Source: JBBPZK01 sp965219175
GTDB lineage: Bacteria > Actinomycetota > Rubrobacteria > Rubrobacterales > Rubrobacteraceae
Reading direction: 5' to 3'
NCBI GenBank assembly: GCA_965219175.1
Contig: CBDCNI010000001.1
Span: forward strand, 3,100,001-3,164,000
Length of the DNA: 64,000 bases
Below, piece after piece: positions 33,347 to 41,464 of the stretch. A program made the translations under genes and the position numbers. The notes beneath the pieces are model-generated. The model was not told the DNA's origin, made no database searches, and saw only the letters and a program-made list of their open reading frames with translations. Every line of letters begins with the position of its first letter. Position 1 is the first letter of the stretch.

Positions 33347-34686
33347 TGTCCACCGCACTCTCCATAAAAGGCGTCTCGAAGAGCTACCGGATCTACCCCG
33401 GCAAGCGGGACCGCATGAAGGAAGTCTTTAGCCTCGGCAAGAGCAAGCGCAGCTATGATTTCTGGGCTCTTCAGAACGTGAGCGTGGACGTCGAGTGGGG
33501 AACGACGCTGGGCGTCCTGGGACGCAACGGGGCCGGCAAGAGCACCCTGCTCCAGATTGCCTCCGGCATACTGCAACCCACACGGGGCGCGATCGAGGCG
33601 AGAGGCCGCCTGGTGGCGCTTTTGCAACTCGGCGCGGGGTTCAACCTGGAGTTCTCGGGCCGGGAGAACGTGATCCTAAACGGCCTGATCCTGGGCATCT
33701 CCAGACGCGACATGATGAGGAAGCTCGACGAGATAGAGGCCTTCGCGGATATCGGGGAGTTCATGGACCAGCCGGTCAAGACGTACTCCAGCGGCATGCG
33801 GGCCCGGCTGGGCTTCGCCGTCGCCGTGAGCGTGGACCCGGACATACTGGTGGTGGACGAGACCCTCTCGGTCGGAGACGCCATCTTCAAACACATGAGC
33901 CTCCAGAAGATGCGCGACCTGCGCGACCGGGGCACCACTATCCTGTTCGTCTCCCACAGCACCAGCATGGTCAGAGACTTCTGCACCGAAGCCATCCTCC
34001 TCCACCGGGGGAAACTCCTGGCCCACGGCGAGACACAAGAAGCGATCGACCGTTACCACTCCCTGCTCGCGAGCATCGAGGCGGCTAGAAACGGCAAGGC
34101 GCTAGACCTCGCAGAGACCCCGAACTACGAGATAGACGACGAAGGTAGACTCATAACGCCGGGGTTCAAAGAGAACCCGGACTTCGATCGCAGGGCTCCG
34201 GGCTTCCGCCGGGGCACGGGAGAAGCCCGCATCACCAGCGTGGAGCTGCTCGACGAACAGCAGATATCTACCTACGTGGTGGAGCCCGAGTCCACGATCA
34301 CCGTCCGGGTCCACCTGGAGTACAAAGAGACGATAAAGGGTAGCTCCGTCGTCATAACACTCCGCAACAAAGCCGGGATAGACGTGTTCTCGACCACGAC
34401 CAACCTCGAGAACACGCCCATGGGCAAGAGAAAAGAGGGCGAGCGGACGATAGTGGACTTTACTTTCGCGGTGCCGCTCCAACCCGGCGGCTACAGCGTG
34501 TCGGCGGGCGTCAACCCTCCGGGGAGCAGGAAACTCTACATGGACTGGATAGACGTGGCGACGGCCTTTCAAGTAGACCGTACCCGCGTTCCGGGAGCCA
34601 TCATGGGCATGGTCCGCCTCCCTACACAAGTCGAGATCCACAACCCGGACGGACAACCGGTCGCCCACTCCGACCAGTCAGCCTGA
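33346..34686 (+). CDS. wzt: ABC transporter ATPase with C-terminal Wzt-like carbohydrate-binding domain
   Basis: The ATG overlaps the permease stop (TGATG); a longer open frame is a shadow of wzm. Residues 1-245 are an ABC domain: Walker A LGRNGAGKSTLLQIASG, signature YSSGMRARLGFAV and Walker B DILVVDETLSVGD. Residues about 285-430 form a beta-rich Wzt-C type domain (ARITSVELLDEQQ, IDFTFAVPLQPGGYSVSAG region), which in O-antigen exporters recognises the finished chain end. This suggests export of a full-length, terminally modified polysaccharide. Confidence 0.85.
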   Translation: MSTALSIKGVSKSYRIYPGKRDRMKEVFSLGKSKRSYDFWALQNVSVDVEWGTTLGVLGRNGAGKSTLLQIASGILQPTRGAIEARGRLVALLQLGAGFNLEFSGRENVILNGLILGISRRDMMRKLDEIEAFADIGEFMDQPVKTYSSGMRARLGFAVAVSVDPDILVVDETLSVGDAIFKHMSLQKMRDLRDRGTTILFVSHSTSMVRDFCTEAILLHRGKLLAHGETQEAIDRYHSLLASIEAARNGKALDLAETPNYEIDDEGRLITPGFKENPDFDRRAPGFRRGTGEARITSVELLDEQQISTYVVEPESTITVRVHLEYKETIKGSSVVITLRNKAGIDVFSTTTNLENTPMGKRKEGERTIVDFTFAVPLQPGGYSVSAGVNPPGSRKLYMDWIDVATAFQVDRTRVPGAIMGMVRLPTQVEIHNPDGQPVAHSDQSA

Positions 34687-34690
34687 ACCC

Positions 34691-35704
34691 GTGGCCCGCC
34701 GCGTAGCGGTTATTATCCCGAACTGGAACGGGAAAAGGTTCCTCAAAACGTGCCTCGACTCCCTCCGCGACCAGTCTTTTAGAGACTTCGAGACTATCGT
34801 GGTCGACGGTGACTCCACAGACGGCTCGGTAACCCTTTTGGAAGAGAGTTTCCCGGAGGTAAAGACTATAGCTCTGAGTGAAAACCCTGGTTTCTCGGCG
34901 GCGGTAAACGCCGGCATAAGAGCATCCCACGCAGAACTGGTGGCACTGCTGAACAACGATACGGAGCAAGACGCGGGCTGGCTGGCGGCGCTGGTGCGGG
35001 CAGCGAACGGCTACCCTGAAGCCGGCTCTTTCGCGAGCAAGCTGCTCGTCTTCCACGACCACCGGGTCCTGGACGGGGCGGGAGACGCCCTGCGTCGGAG
35101 TGGACTCCCCTACCGGCTCGGCCACGGCGAGCGAGACCGGGGACAGTTCGACGCGCCGGGTCACGTCTTCGGGGCGTGCGCGGCGGCGGCGCTGTACAGA
35201 AGGAGCATGCTGCAGGAGATCGGGCTGTTCGACGAGGACTTCTTCGCCTACTGCGAGGACGGCGACTTGAGCTTCCGGGCGCAACTCGCCGGATACCGCT
35301 GCCGCTACGTCCCGGACGCCGTCGTCTACCACGTAGGAGGCGCCTCGACCGGCGGCAAGAGGAGCGAAACGGCCACCCGCCTCGGCACCCGCAACAGCAT
35401 AAGCCTGCTCGTAAAAGACCTCCCCATGCAACTCGTCCCTGCGCTCTTGCCTTCTTTCCTGGCCGGACAACTCGCCCGGCTTCTCACCGCGACCGTCTCG
35501 GGCGTGCTGCCGGCGCATGTCTCAGGGCTCGCGGAGGCCCTGCGGGCGGCGCCGCTGATGATCCGCAAGCGGCGCGAAATCCAGAAAAGGCGGAAGGTCT
35601 CCGCAGAGTACGTCCGACAACTGCTAAAAGAATCTTCGAAGGCGGCGCGACGCAGCCTGCTCCGCCGGCTGCGGGACTCGCTTCTAACGAAGGTAGGCCG
35701 GTGA
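34691..35704 (+). CDS. Family 2 glycosyltransferase, WbbL/rhamnosyltransferase-like
   Basis: A GTG start five bases after wzt. The GT-A domain has VAVIIPNWNGKRFLKTCL, ETIVVDGDSTDGSVTLL, ELVALLNNDTEQDAGWL (the DxD position is NDT) and DEDFFAYCEDGDLSFRAQLAG. The C-terminal 100 residues hold a hydrophobic stretch (LVPALLPSFLAGQLARLL) and a basic helical tail that may contact the membrane. It overlaps the next GT2 gene by 4 bases. Confidence 0.8.
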   Translation: MARRVAVIIPNWNGKRFLKTCLDSLRDQSFRDFETIVVDGDSTDGSVTLLEESFPEVKTIALSENPGFSAAVNAGIRASHAELVALLNNDTEQDAGWLAALVRAANGYPEAGSFASKLLVFHDHRVLDGAGDALRRSGLPYRLGHGERDRGQFDAPGHVFGACAAAALYRRSMLQEIGLFDEDFFAYCEDGDLSFRAQLAGYRCRYVPDAVVYHVGGASTGGKRSETATRLGTRNSISLLVKDLPMQLVPALLPSFLAGQLARLLTATVSGVLPAHVSGLAEALRAAPLMIRKRREIQKRRKVSAEYVRQLLKESSKAARRSLLRRLRDSLLTKVGR

Positions 35705-36543
35705 GGTTCTCGGTCGTCATCGTCAACTACGACTCTTGGCCGCACACGCTGCGGTGTCTCGAAGCGCTGAACGAGACAGGATACGAGGATTTCGAGGTCG
35801 TGGTGGTGGACAATGACCGGAAGCCCGCGCCCAGTTTGCCGTCCGGTGTGCGCTTGATCCGGAACGAGCAGAACCTCGGCTTCGCCCGCGCCTGCAATCA
35901 GGGCATCGCGGCCTCTAGCGGCGAGTATGTGATCCTCGTAAACCCGGACACACTCGTGGGGCGCGGCTTCTTCGAGGAAGTAGCTTCTTTTTTCGAGGCT
36001 CGTTCGGAGGCCGGAGTCGCGGGTCCAAAGATTCTCGACGGCGACGGCGGAGTCCAGCTCTCTGCCCGGCGTGAGGTGAGCTTCGTCTCCGGGCTTTTGG
36101 GTCGCACCTCTCTCTTGACCCGGCTCTTCCCGAAAAGCGCCACGGTCAAGAGGTTCTTCCCGGCAGCGGCTGAACTCTCCGGCCCGACAGAGGTGGACTG
36201 GGTTTCGGGAGCTTGCATGGTCCTGCGGCGCGAGATGCTTGAGGAGGTAGGAGGGCTCGACGAGCGGTTCTTCATGTATTTCGAGGACACGGACGTATGC
36301 CGCCGCGCCCGCGAGGCAGGTTGGGCCGCCTACTACCTGCCGGAGGTGGAGGTAGTCCACTATGCGGGAGTAAGCAGCAAAGATAAACCAGGTGCGATCT
36401 ACCGTCTTCACAGAAGCGCTTTCCTCTACCACCGAAAGCACGGCCCCCACGGCCCGCTCGGCATCTACAGCCTAGTAGTCCTGCTCGGCCTCGCTGTCAG
36501 AGCGCTAGTCAAACTCGCGGCTTCGCGGACACGAAACGGATAA
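35701..36543 (+). CDS. Family 2 glycosyltransferase, rhamnosyltransferase-like
   Basis: The GTG start overlaps the previous stop (GTGA); the longer open frame is a shadow. The 280-residue enzyme has FSVVIVNYDSWPHTLRCL, FEVVVVDNDRKPAP, EYVILVNPDTLVGRGFFEE and VSGACMVLRREMLEEVGG, then DERFFMYFEDTDVCRRAREAG, typical of dTDP-rhamnosyl transferases. A C-terminal hydrophobic segment (LGIYSLVVLLGLAVRALVKL) probably associates with the membrane. It ends the wzm-wzt operon. Confidence 0.8.
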   Translation: MRFSVVIVNYDSWPHTLRCLEALNETGYEDFEVVVVDNDRKPAPSLPSGVRLIRNEQNLGFARACNQGIAASSGEYVILVNPDTLVGRGFFEEVASFFEARSEAGVAGPKILDGDGGVQLSARREVSFVSGLLGRTSLLTRLFPKSATVKRFFPAAAELSGPTEVDWVSGACMVLRREMLEEVGGLDERFFMYFEDTDVCRRAREAGWAAYYLPEVEVVHYAGVSSKDKPGAIYRLHRSAFLYHRKHGPHGPLGIYSLVVLLGLAVRALVKLAASRTRNG

Positions 36544-36551
36544 CAAAATAT

Positions 36552-36573
36552 CCCGGAAGTGAAACTTTCCGGG
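36552..36573 (+). terminator. Hairpin after the exporter/glycosyltransferase operon
   Basis: CCCGGAA (36552-36558) and TTCCGGG (36567-36573) form a perfect 7-bp stem with an 8-base loop, starting 9 bases after the stop of the second GT2 gene. No T tract follows, so it is not a classical intrinsic terminator. It overlaps the putative ECF promoter and could instead serve regulation. Confidence 0.35.
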
Positions 36574-36586
36574 GTGCCGGCGTGTT
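36560..36586 (+). promoter_or_regulatory. Possible ECF-type autoregulated promoter of the sigma factor gene
   Basis: TGAAAC (36560-36565) and CGTGTT (36581-36586), 15 bases apart, resemble ECF sigma-dependent boxes (AAC in the -35, CGT in the -10). Transcription would start near 36592-36595, at or next to the ATG at 36595, and no Shine-Dalgarno sequence is seen. This suggests a leaderless, self-activated transcript. The evidence is pattern only. Confidence 0.35.
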
Positions 36587-36594
36587 GTACTGGT

Positions 36595-37188
36595 ATGGAG
36601 GCGAACGTAAAGACTAGAAAAGAGGCGGAGGAGCGCGACCCGCTCGCGGAACGGCTGGCCGACGGCGACCCGTCAGCGCCGCAGGACCTCGTACGGATAC
36701 ATTACGGGGAACTCTACCGATATGCCCTGGCTATGCTGCGTGACCGACCGGCCGCCGAAGACGCGGTGCAGGCGGCCCTGGAGAAAGCGTTGGTCGCTCT
36801 GGGAGGCTACCCGGAGGCGAGGATGCGGGACCTGGCTCCACGTCCCTGGCTGTACAAGATCACCTTGAACGTAGTCCGAAACAAAGTCCGGGACGCCCGG
36901 CGCGAAGTCACGGTAGCGGAAGTCCCGGAAAGCCCGCACGGCCGGATACAGTCCGCCTCAAACGCCCATCACAACCAGGAAGCGTGGCTGGACACTCTGG
37001 CGGCTCTCGAAAGATTGCCCGAAAAGCAGAGGACGGCAGTTTCCTTGCGGTATCTGTCGGACCTGCCGTATGCGGAGATCTCAGAAGCGACCGGCTGGCC
37101 GGAGGGAACGGCGAAGACGCTCGTGCGGAGAGGAACTATGCGACTGCGCGACATCCTACTCGACACTCAACGGAAGGAGCCCAGATGA
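36595..37188 (+). CDS. ECF-type RNA polymerase sigma factor
   Basis: I prefer the ATG at MEANVKTRKEAEERD; an in-frame start 36 bases upstream lies inside the putative promoter. The 197-residue protein has sigma region 2 (IHYGELYRYALAMLRDRPAAEDAVQ...LYKITLNVVRNKVRDARR, about residues 35-105) and region 4 (LERLPEKQRTAVSLRYLSD...EGTAKTLVRRGTMRLRDIL, about 140-190), with no region 3. Its stop overlaps the start of the alkyltransferase/Ada-zinc gene by 4 bases (ATGA), the place where ECF operons usually carry an anti-sigma factor. Confidence 0.85.
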   Translation: MEANVKTRKEAEERDPLAERLADGDPSAPQDLVRIHYGELYRYALAMLRDRPAAEDAVQAALEKALVALGGYPEARMRDLAPRPWLYKITLNVVRNKVRDARREVTVAEVPESPHGRIQSASNAHHNQEAWLDTLAALERLPEKQRTAVSLRYLSDLPYAEISEATGWPEGTAKTLVRRGTMRLRDILLDTQRKEPR

Positions 37189-37973
37189 ACAAAAAAGAAG
37201 AAACCAACGATGCCCGTGTGCTCGGGCTACTCGCGGGAGCGGTGGAAGAGCTATCGCCGCGCGGAGATCCGGCGCGCCTCGTCCAACGTGCGCTGGAAAG
37301 CTCGACCGACAACCTCTTCATAGTTACCTCTCCCCTGGGAGAACTGTACGTGGGGGCGGGGCCGGGCGGCGTGCGCCTCGTGCATCGCGGCGGCTCGCGG
37401 GAGGAATTCGCCAGAGACTACCGCCGCCGCTTCGGGCGCCTCCTGGTGTGGTCGGAAGATCCAAAGACCCGCAGGTTGGCCGAACGGGTGACCCGCGCGC
37501 TCACTGGGGAGAAAGTCCGGGTGCCGCTGGATCTGGAACGCTCCACGCCCTTCCAGCGACGAGTGCTAGAGATAGTCGGAGGCATCTCGCGCGGCGAGGT
37601 CCGACCTTACAACTGGGTCGCGCGGGAGGCGGGGAGCCCTGGGGCTTCGCGGGCCGTGGGGAGTGTGATGGCGAGCAACCCGGTGCCGCTCCTGATCCCC
37701 TGTCACCGCGTGGTCAAAAACGACGGCAGCACCGGCAACTACGCCTTCGGCGCGGAAGAGAAGATCCGTCTTTTGGAGGGAGAAGGCGTCCCGACAGCGG
37801 AGATCTCCATCCACCCCTACCTTGCGACCCCAACCACCAACATCGTCTGCCACGCCACCTGCCGCAACGCAAGGAGGATAAAGTCCGAGAACCGCCGCCA
37901 CTTCCGATCAGCCAAAGAGGCTGTCGGGGCCGGCTACCGGCCTTGTAAAGTGTGCCGTCCCGTAGTGCGATGA
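37185..37973 (+). CDS. O6-alkylguanine-DNA alkyltransferase fused to a C-terminal Ada-type zinc domain
   Basis: The 262-residue product has an N-terminal helical segment (ARVLGLLAGAVEELSPRG), then an MGMT N-terminal-like ribonuclease fold (DNLFIVTSPLGELYVGAGPG). The DNA-binding catalytic domain has TPFQRRVLEIVGGISRGEV and LIPCHRVVKNDG, where Cys is the methyl acceptor. The last 50 residues, VCHATCRNARRIKSENRR to AGYRPCKVCRP, carry the Cx3C...CxxC pattern of the Ada methylphosphotriester-sensing zinc domain. In Ada that domain is N-terminal; here it follows the alkyltransferase and no AraC domain is present. Coupling to the sigma gene suggests it repairs and senses alkylation and passes the signal to the sigma factor. 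Confidence 0.8.
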   Translation: MNKKEETNDARVLGLLAGAVEELSPRGDPARLVQRALESSTDNLFIVTSPLGELYVGAGPGGVRLVHRGGSREEFARDYRRRFGRLLVWSEDPKTRRLAERVTRALTGEKVRVPLDLERSTPFQRRVLEIVGGISRGEVRPYNWVAREAGSPGASRAVGSVMASNPVPLLIPCHRVVKNDGSTGNYAFGAEEKIRLLEGEGVPTAEISIHPYLATPTTNIVCHATCRNARRIKSENRRHFRSAKEAVGAGYRPCKVCRPVVR

Positions 37974-38042
37974 GGCTGGAGCGGATAGCTCTCGCCTCGA
38001 ATAAGATTGACCCGACGGTAAATGGGGAGCAGGAGGTATCTG

Positions 38043-38795
38043 ATGGGACTTGCGGGTAAGGTAGCGGTCATTACGGGGGCGGGGAGCGGTATCGGACGTG
38101 CGACCGCCGCGAAGTTCTGTAGCGAGGGCGCGAAGGTGGTTATAGCGGAGTACGACGAAAGCTCTGGCCGGAAGGCGGCGGAGGAGTTGTCTGCTGCGGG
38201 CGGCGAGGCGGTCTTCCAGCACACCAACGTCGCCGAGTTCGAACAGGTCGAGCGGGCGGTGAACCGGGCCGTCGAGGAGTACGGGACGCTGGACGTGATG
38301 TTCAACAACGCCGGCATAGGTCACTACGCGCCGCTACTCGAACACGATCCAAAAGACTACGATCGGGTCGTGAAGGTCAACCAGTACGGCGTCTACTACG
38401 GGATATTGGCGGCGGGGCGCAAGATGCGGGATCTCGGCTCGGAGGGTGTGATCGTCAACACCGCCTCCGTATTCTCGTTTCTGGCCTCGCCGGGAGTCTT
38501 CGGGTATCACGCCGCGAAAGGGGCGGTGAAGATGATGACCCAGGCGGCTGCGCTGGAGCTTGCGCCGTTCGGGATACGGGTCGTGGCCGTGGCGCCTGGA
38601 ACCGTGGACACCCCGATCATCCAGGGCTACAAGGACATGGGCCTCAAGGAAGTCCTCGCCCGCGGCCAAATGCGTCGCAAGCTCTTGCAACCGGAGGAGA
38701 TCGCCGACGTGGTCGCCCTACTCGCCACGGACGAAGCCTCCGCCGTCAACGGCAGCGTGGTAATGGCCGACGACGGTTACGCCGGGTTCAAGTAA
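38043..38795 (+). CDS. Short-chain dehydrogenase/reductase
   Basis: The ATG preceded by GGAGG at a 7-base spacing is chosen over one 21 bases earlier. The 250-residue classical SDR has AVITGAGSGIGRATAAKF for cofactor binding, DVMFNNAGIGHYAPLLE and the catalytic Ser followed by YHAAKGAVKMM. VVAVAPGTVDTPIIQGY and a C-terminal SAVNGSVVMADDGYAGFK are typical. The substrate is unknown. It converges with rmlC, their 3' ends overlapping by 19 bases. Confidence 0.8.
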   Translation: MGLAGKVAVITGAGSGIGRATAAKFCSEGAKVVIAEYDESSGRKAAEELSAAGGEAVFQHTNVAEFEQVERAVNRAVEEYGTLDVMFNNAGIGHYAPLLEHDPKDYDRVVKVNQYGVYYGILAAGRKMRDLGSEGVIVNTASVFSFLASPGVFGYHAAKGAVKMMTQAAALELAPFGIRVVAVAPGTVDTPIIQGYKDMGLKEVLARGQMRRKLLQPEEIADVVALLATDEASAVNGSVVMADDGYAGFK

Positions 38796-39340
38796 CGGGG
38801 CTGCTTCTCGGGAGAGAGGTCGCGGAGTAGCGGCGCGTTCTTGTCTTTTTCGGAGAGGGTTGGCTCCTCGACGGGCCACTCTATCCCGATCTCCGGGTCG
38901 TTCCAGCGCACCCCGGCGTCTGCCTTAGCGTTGTAGGGTGCGCTGCACTTGTAGGCGAAGAGGGCGGTGTCGCTTGTGACGAGAAAGCCGTGGGCGAAGC
39001 CTTCGGGGACCCAGAACTGGCGCTTGTTTTCGGCGGAGAGCGTGACTCCTTCCCACTCCCCGAAGGTCGGGGAGCCCTCGCGGATGTCAACCGCCACGTC
39101 GAAGACTTCTCCTTGCAGGACGTAGACGAGCTTGCCCTGTTGGTCGGGGTTCTGGAAGTGGAGGCCGCGCAGCACGTTTTTGGCGGAGAGTGAGAGGTTG
39201 TCCTGGACGAAGTTGGAGGGCAGGCCGGCTTCTTTGTAGCGGGCTTCGTTGTAGGTCTCCATGAAGAAGCCGCGTTCGTCGCCGAAGACTTTTGGTTCCA
39301 GGACCAGGACGCCCGGTATCCGGGTTTCGATGACGTTCAA
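38777..39340 (-). CDS. rmlC: dTDP-4-dehydrorhamnose 3,5-epimerase
   Basis: A TTG start that overlaps the rmlA stop (TTGA) gives 187 residues, the usual length. The cupin motifs are PKVFGDERGFFMETYNEARY, NVLRGLHFQNPDQQGKLVYV with the catalytic His region, GEVFDVAVDIREGSPTFGEW and WVPEGFAHGFLVTSD. It converts dTDP-4-keto-6-deoxyglucose to the L-lyxo-hexulose intermediate for rmlD. The longer upstream frame is a shadow of rmlA. Confidence 0.85.
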   Translation of the reverse strand: MNVIETRIPGVLVLEPKVFGDERGFFMETYNEARYKEAGLPSNFVQDNLSLSAKNVLRGLHFQNPDQQGKLVYVLQGEVFDVAVDIREGSPTFGEWEGVTLSAENKRQFWVPEGFAHGFLVTSDTALFAYKCSAPYNAKADAGVRWNDPEIGIEWPVEEPTLSEKDKNAPLLRDLSPEKQPRYLNPA

Positions 39341-40227
39341 AAGGTTCCTTCCGTCTCGTTTACGAGGTCCATCAGGTATCGGCCGTAGGTGTTCTTCATC
39401 ATCGGTTTCGCGAGGCGGGCGAGTTGGTCGGCGTCTATGTAGCCCATCCTGTAGGAGATCTCCTCTGGGCAGCTTATCTTCAAACCCTGCCGCTGCTCGA
39501 TGGTCTCGATGAAGTTGGTGGCCTGCTGGAGAGCCTCGTGCGTCCCCGTATCGAGCCACGCCATCCCACGCCCCATCTGCTCGACCTGTAGCTGCCCGCG
39601 CCTTAGATACTCGACGTTTACGTCCGTTATCTCCAACTCTCCGCGCGGCGATGGCTTCATCTCCGCGGCTATATCCACGACCTGGTTGTCGTAGAAGTAC
39701 AGGCCGGTGACGGCGTAGTGGGAGCGGGGTCTATCGGGCTTCTCCTCGATGCCGACGACCTTGCCACCCTTCTCGAACTCGACGACGCCGTATCGCTCCG
39801 GGTCCCGGACGTAGTAGCCGAAGACCGTCGCCCCGCTCTCCCGGCCCGCCGCGTCGCGCAGCGTCTCCCCGAAGCTCTGGCCGTAGAAAATGTTGTCCCC
39901 GAGCACGAGCGCGACCGGGTCCGGACCGACGAAATCCCGCCCGATGATGAAAGCCTGGGCGAGTCCTTCCGGCTTCGGCTGGACGGCGTAGGAGAGGTTC
40001 ATGCCCCACTGAGAGCCGTCCCCGAGTAGCTTCTCGAAGCGAGGGAGGTCATCCGGGGTCGAGATTATGAGGATGTCTTTTATCCCGGAGATCATGAGCG
40101 TGGAGAGGGGGTAGTAGATCAGGGGCTTGTCGTAAACGGGCAACAGTTGCTTGCTGACCACATGGGTCAGCGGGTAGAGCCGCGTGCCGGAACCACCGGC
40201 CAGAATAATGCCTTTCCTGCTACTCAT
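39337..40227 (-). CDS. rmlA: Glucose-1-phosphate thymidylyltransferase
   Basis: From the ATG of MSSRKGIILAGGSGTRLYPL the protein has 296 residues, as expected. GGSGTRLYPLTHVVSKQLLP is the nucleotide-binding loop, YDKPLIYYPLSTLM the substrate region, LVLGDNIFYGQSF the metal-binding Asp, and GMAWLDTGTHEALQQATNF the C-terminal motif. It makes dTDP-glucose, the first step to dTDP-rhamnose. It is translationally coupled to rmlC. Confidence 0.9.
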   Translation of the reverse strand: MSSRKGIILAGGSGTRLYPLTHVVSKQLLPVYDKPLIYYPLSTLMISGIKDILIISTPDDLPRFEKLLGDGSQWGMNLSYAVQPKPEGLAQAFIIGRDFVGPDPVALVLGDNIFYGQSFGETLRDAAGRESGATVFGYYVRDPERYGVVEFEKGGKVVGIEEKPDRPRSHYAVTGLYFYDNQVVDIAAEMKPSPRGELEITDVNVEYLRRGQLQVEQMGRGMAWLDTGTHEALQQATNFIETIEQRQGLKISCPEEISYRMGYIDADQLARLAKPMMKNTYGRYLMDLVNETEGTF

Positions 40228-40375
40228 CAGCACAGAGTAGTGAACCACACAACCTCTTCGCGGGCCAGCGGCGGACCAACAGCGGAACGGTACCTTGAAA
40301 GGGTAAGCCCGCGCGTGATAGTTTTCCCTGGATGTTGGTCTCCTGATATTGTTTTCCACGAGGGGCGCTTTTATC

Positions 40376-41464
40376 TTGAAAGTTGGGTCGCGGGCCGCTA
40401 GGCAGGGCGTAATAAAGGACTATCGCGAATGGCTGCCGGAGATCCCGGACGAGGCCGTAGCGACGCTCGGAGAAGGAAACACCCCTCTTATAGAAGCCCC
40501 CACGCTCTCGGAGAAGGTAGGCGCGCGCCTCTTCTTGAAGTTCGAAGGGATGAACCCGACGGCCTCTTTCAAAGACCGGGGCATGACGGTCGCCCTGAGC
40601 CGGGCGCTCGCCGCCGGCAGCAGCGCCTGCGTGTGCGCCTCGACGGGCAACACGGCGGCGTCGGCGGCGGCTTACGCGGCGCGGGCCGGGATGGAGTGCT
40701 TCGTGGTCGTTCCGGCGGGGAAGATCGCTCTGGGCAAAGCGGTCCAGGTGCTCGCCCACGGCGCCCGCATAATCCAGATAAGAGGAAACTTCGACGCAGC
40801 TTTGAGGCTCTCCCGGCAACTCGCCGATGAGATGGACAACGTGGCGCTCGTCAACTCGGTTAACCCGGATCGTATAGAGGGCCAGAAAACGGCTGCTTTC
40901 GAGGTCTGTGAGACGCTCGGCGCACCGCCGGACGCCCTCGCACTTCCCGTCGGCAACGCCGGGAACATCACCGCCTATTGGAAAGGCTTCACGGAGTGGC
41001 GCGAGGCCGGGTACGCGGATGCAGTCCCCCGGATGCTCGGCTTCCAGGCGGAGGGGGCCGCGCCGCTCGTCACCGGCCACGACTTCGAGGAACCGGAGAC
41101 CGTGGCGAGCGCCATCCGAATAGGATCACCGGCGAGCAAGGAAGGGGCGTTGGCTGCGGCGAGTGAGTCGGGTGGTGGGATCGAAAGCGTCACGGACGAG
41201 GAGATCCTGGAAGCCCAACTCCTCCTCGCCCGCGAAGAAGGCGTGTTCTGCGAACCGGCCTCGGCGGCGGGCATCGCCGGACTGTTAAAGCTCACCCGCG
41301 AAGGAAGAGCCCCGGAAGGCACTGTAGTGAGCGTCCTGACCGGACACGGTCTCAAAGACCCGGCGGTCATCCTGGACCGGGCCGAACTGCCGGAGCCGGT
41401 AGAGGCGACGTTCGAGGCCGTTTCAGGAGTGATGGGGCTTTCGCCAGGGCGTTCGCGCGCGTGA
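40376..41464 (+). CDS. thrC: Threonine synthase
   Basis: A PLP fold II enzyme of about 362 residues with NPTASFKDRGMTVALSRAL, where Lys binds PLP, CASTGNTAASAAAYAARAG for the phosphate, and LPVGNAGNITAYWKGFTEW. It converts O-phosphohomoserine to threonine. The start is uncertain: TTG at 40376 follows GAGGGG, and another TTG lies at 40349. Its TGA overlaps the thrB GTG, so the two consecutive enzymes are co-translated. Confidence 0.85.
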   Translation: MKVGSRAARQGVIKDYREWLPEIPDEAVATLGEGNTPLIEAPTLSEKVGARLFLKFEGMNPTASFKDRGMTVALSRALAAGSSACVCASTGNTAASAAAYAARAGMECFVVVPAGKIALGKAVQVLAHGARIIQIRGNFDAALRLSRQLADEMDNVALVNSVNPDRIEGQKTAAFEVCETLGAPPDALALPVGNAGNITAYWKGFTEWREAGYADAVPRMLGFQAEGAAPLVTGHDFEEPETVASAIRIGSPASKEGALAAASESGGGIESVTDEEILEAQLLLAREEGVFCEPASAAGIAGLLKLTREGRAPEGTVVSVLTGHGLKDPAVILDRAELPEPVEATFEAVSGVMGLSPGRSRA

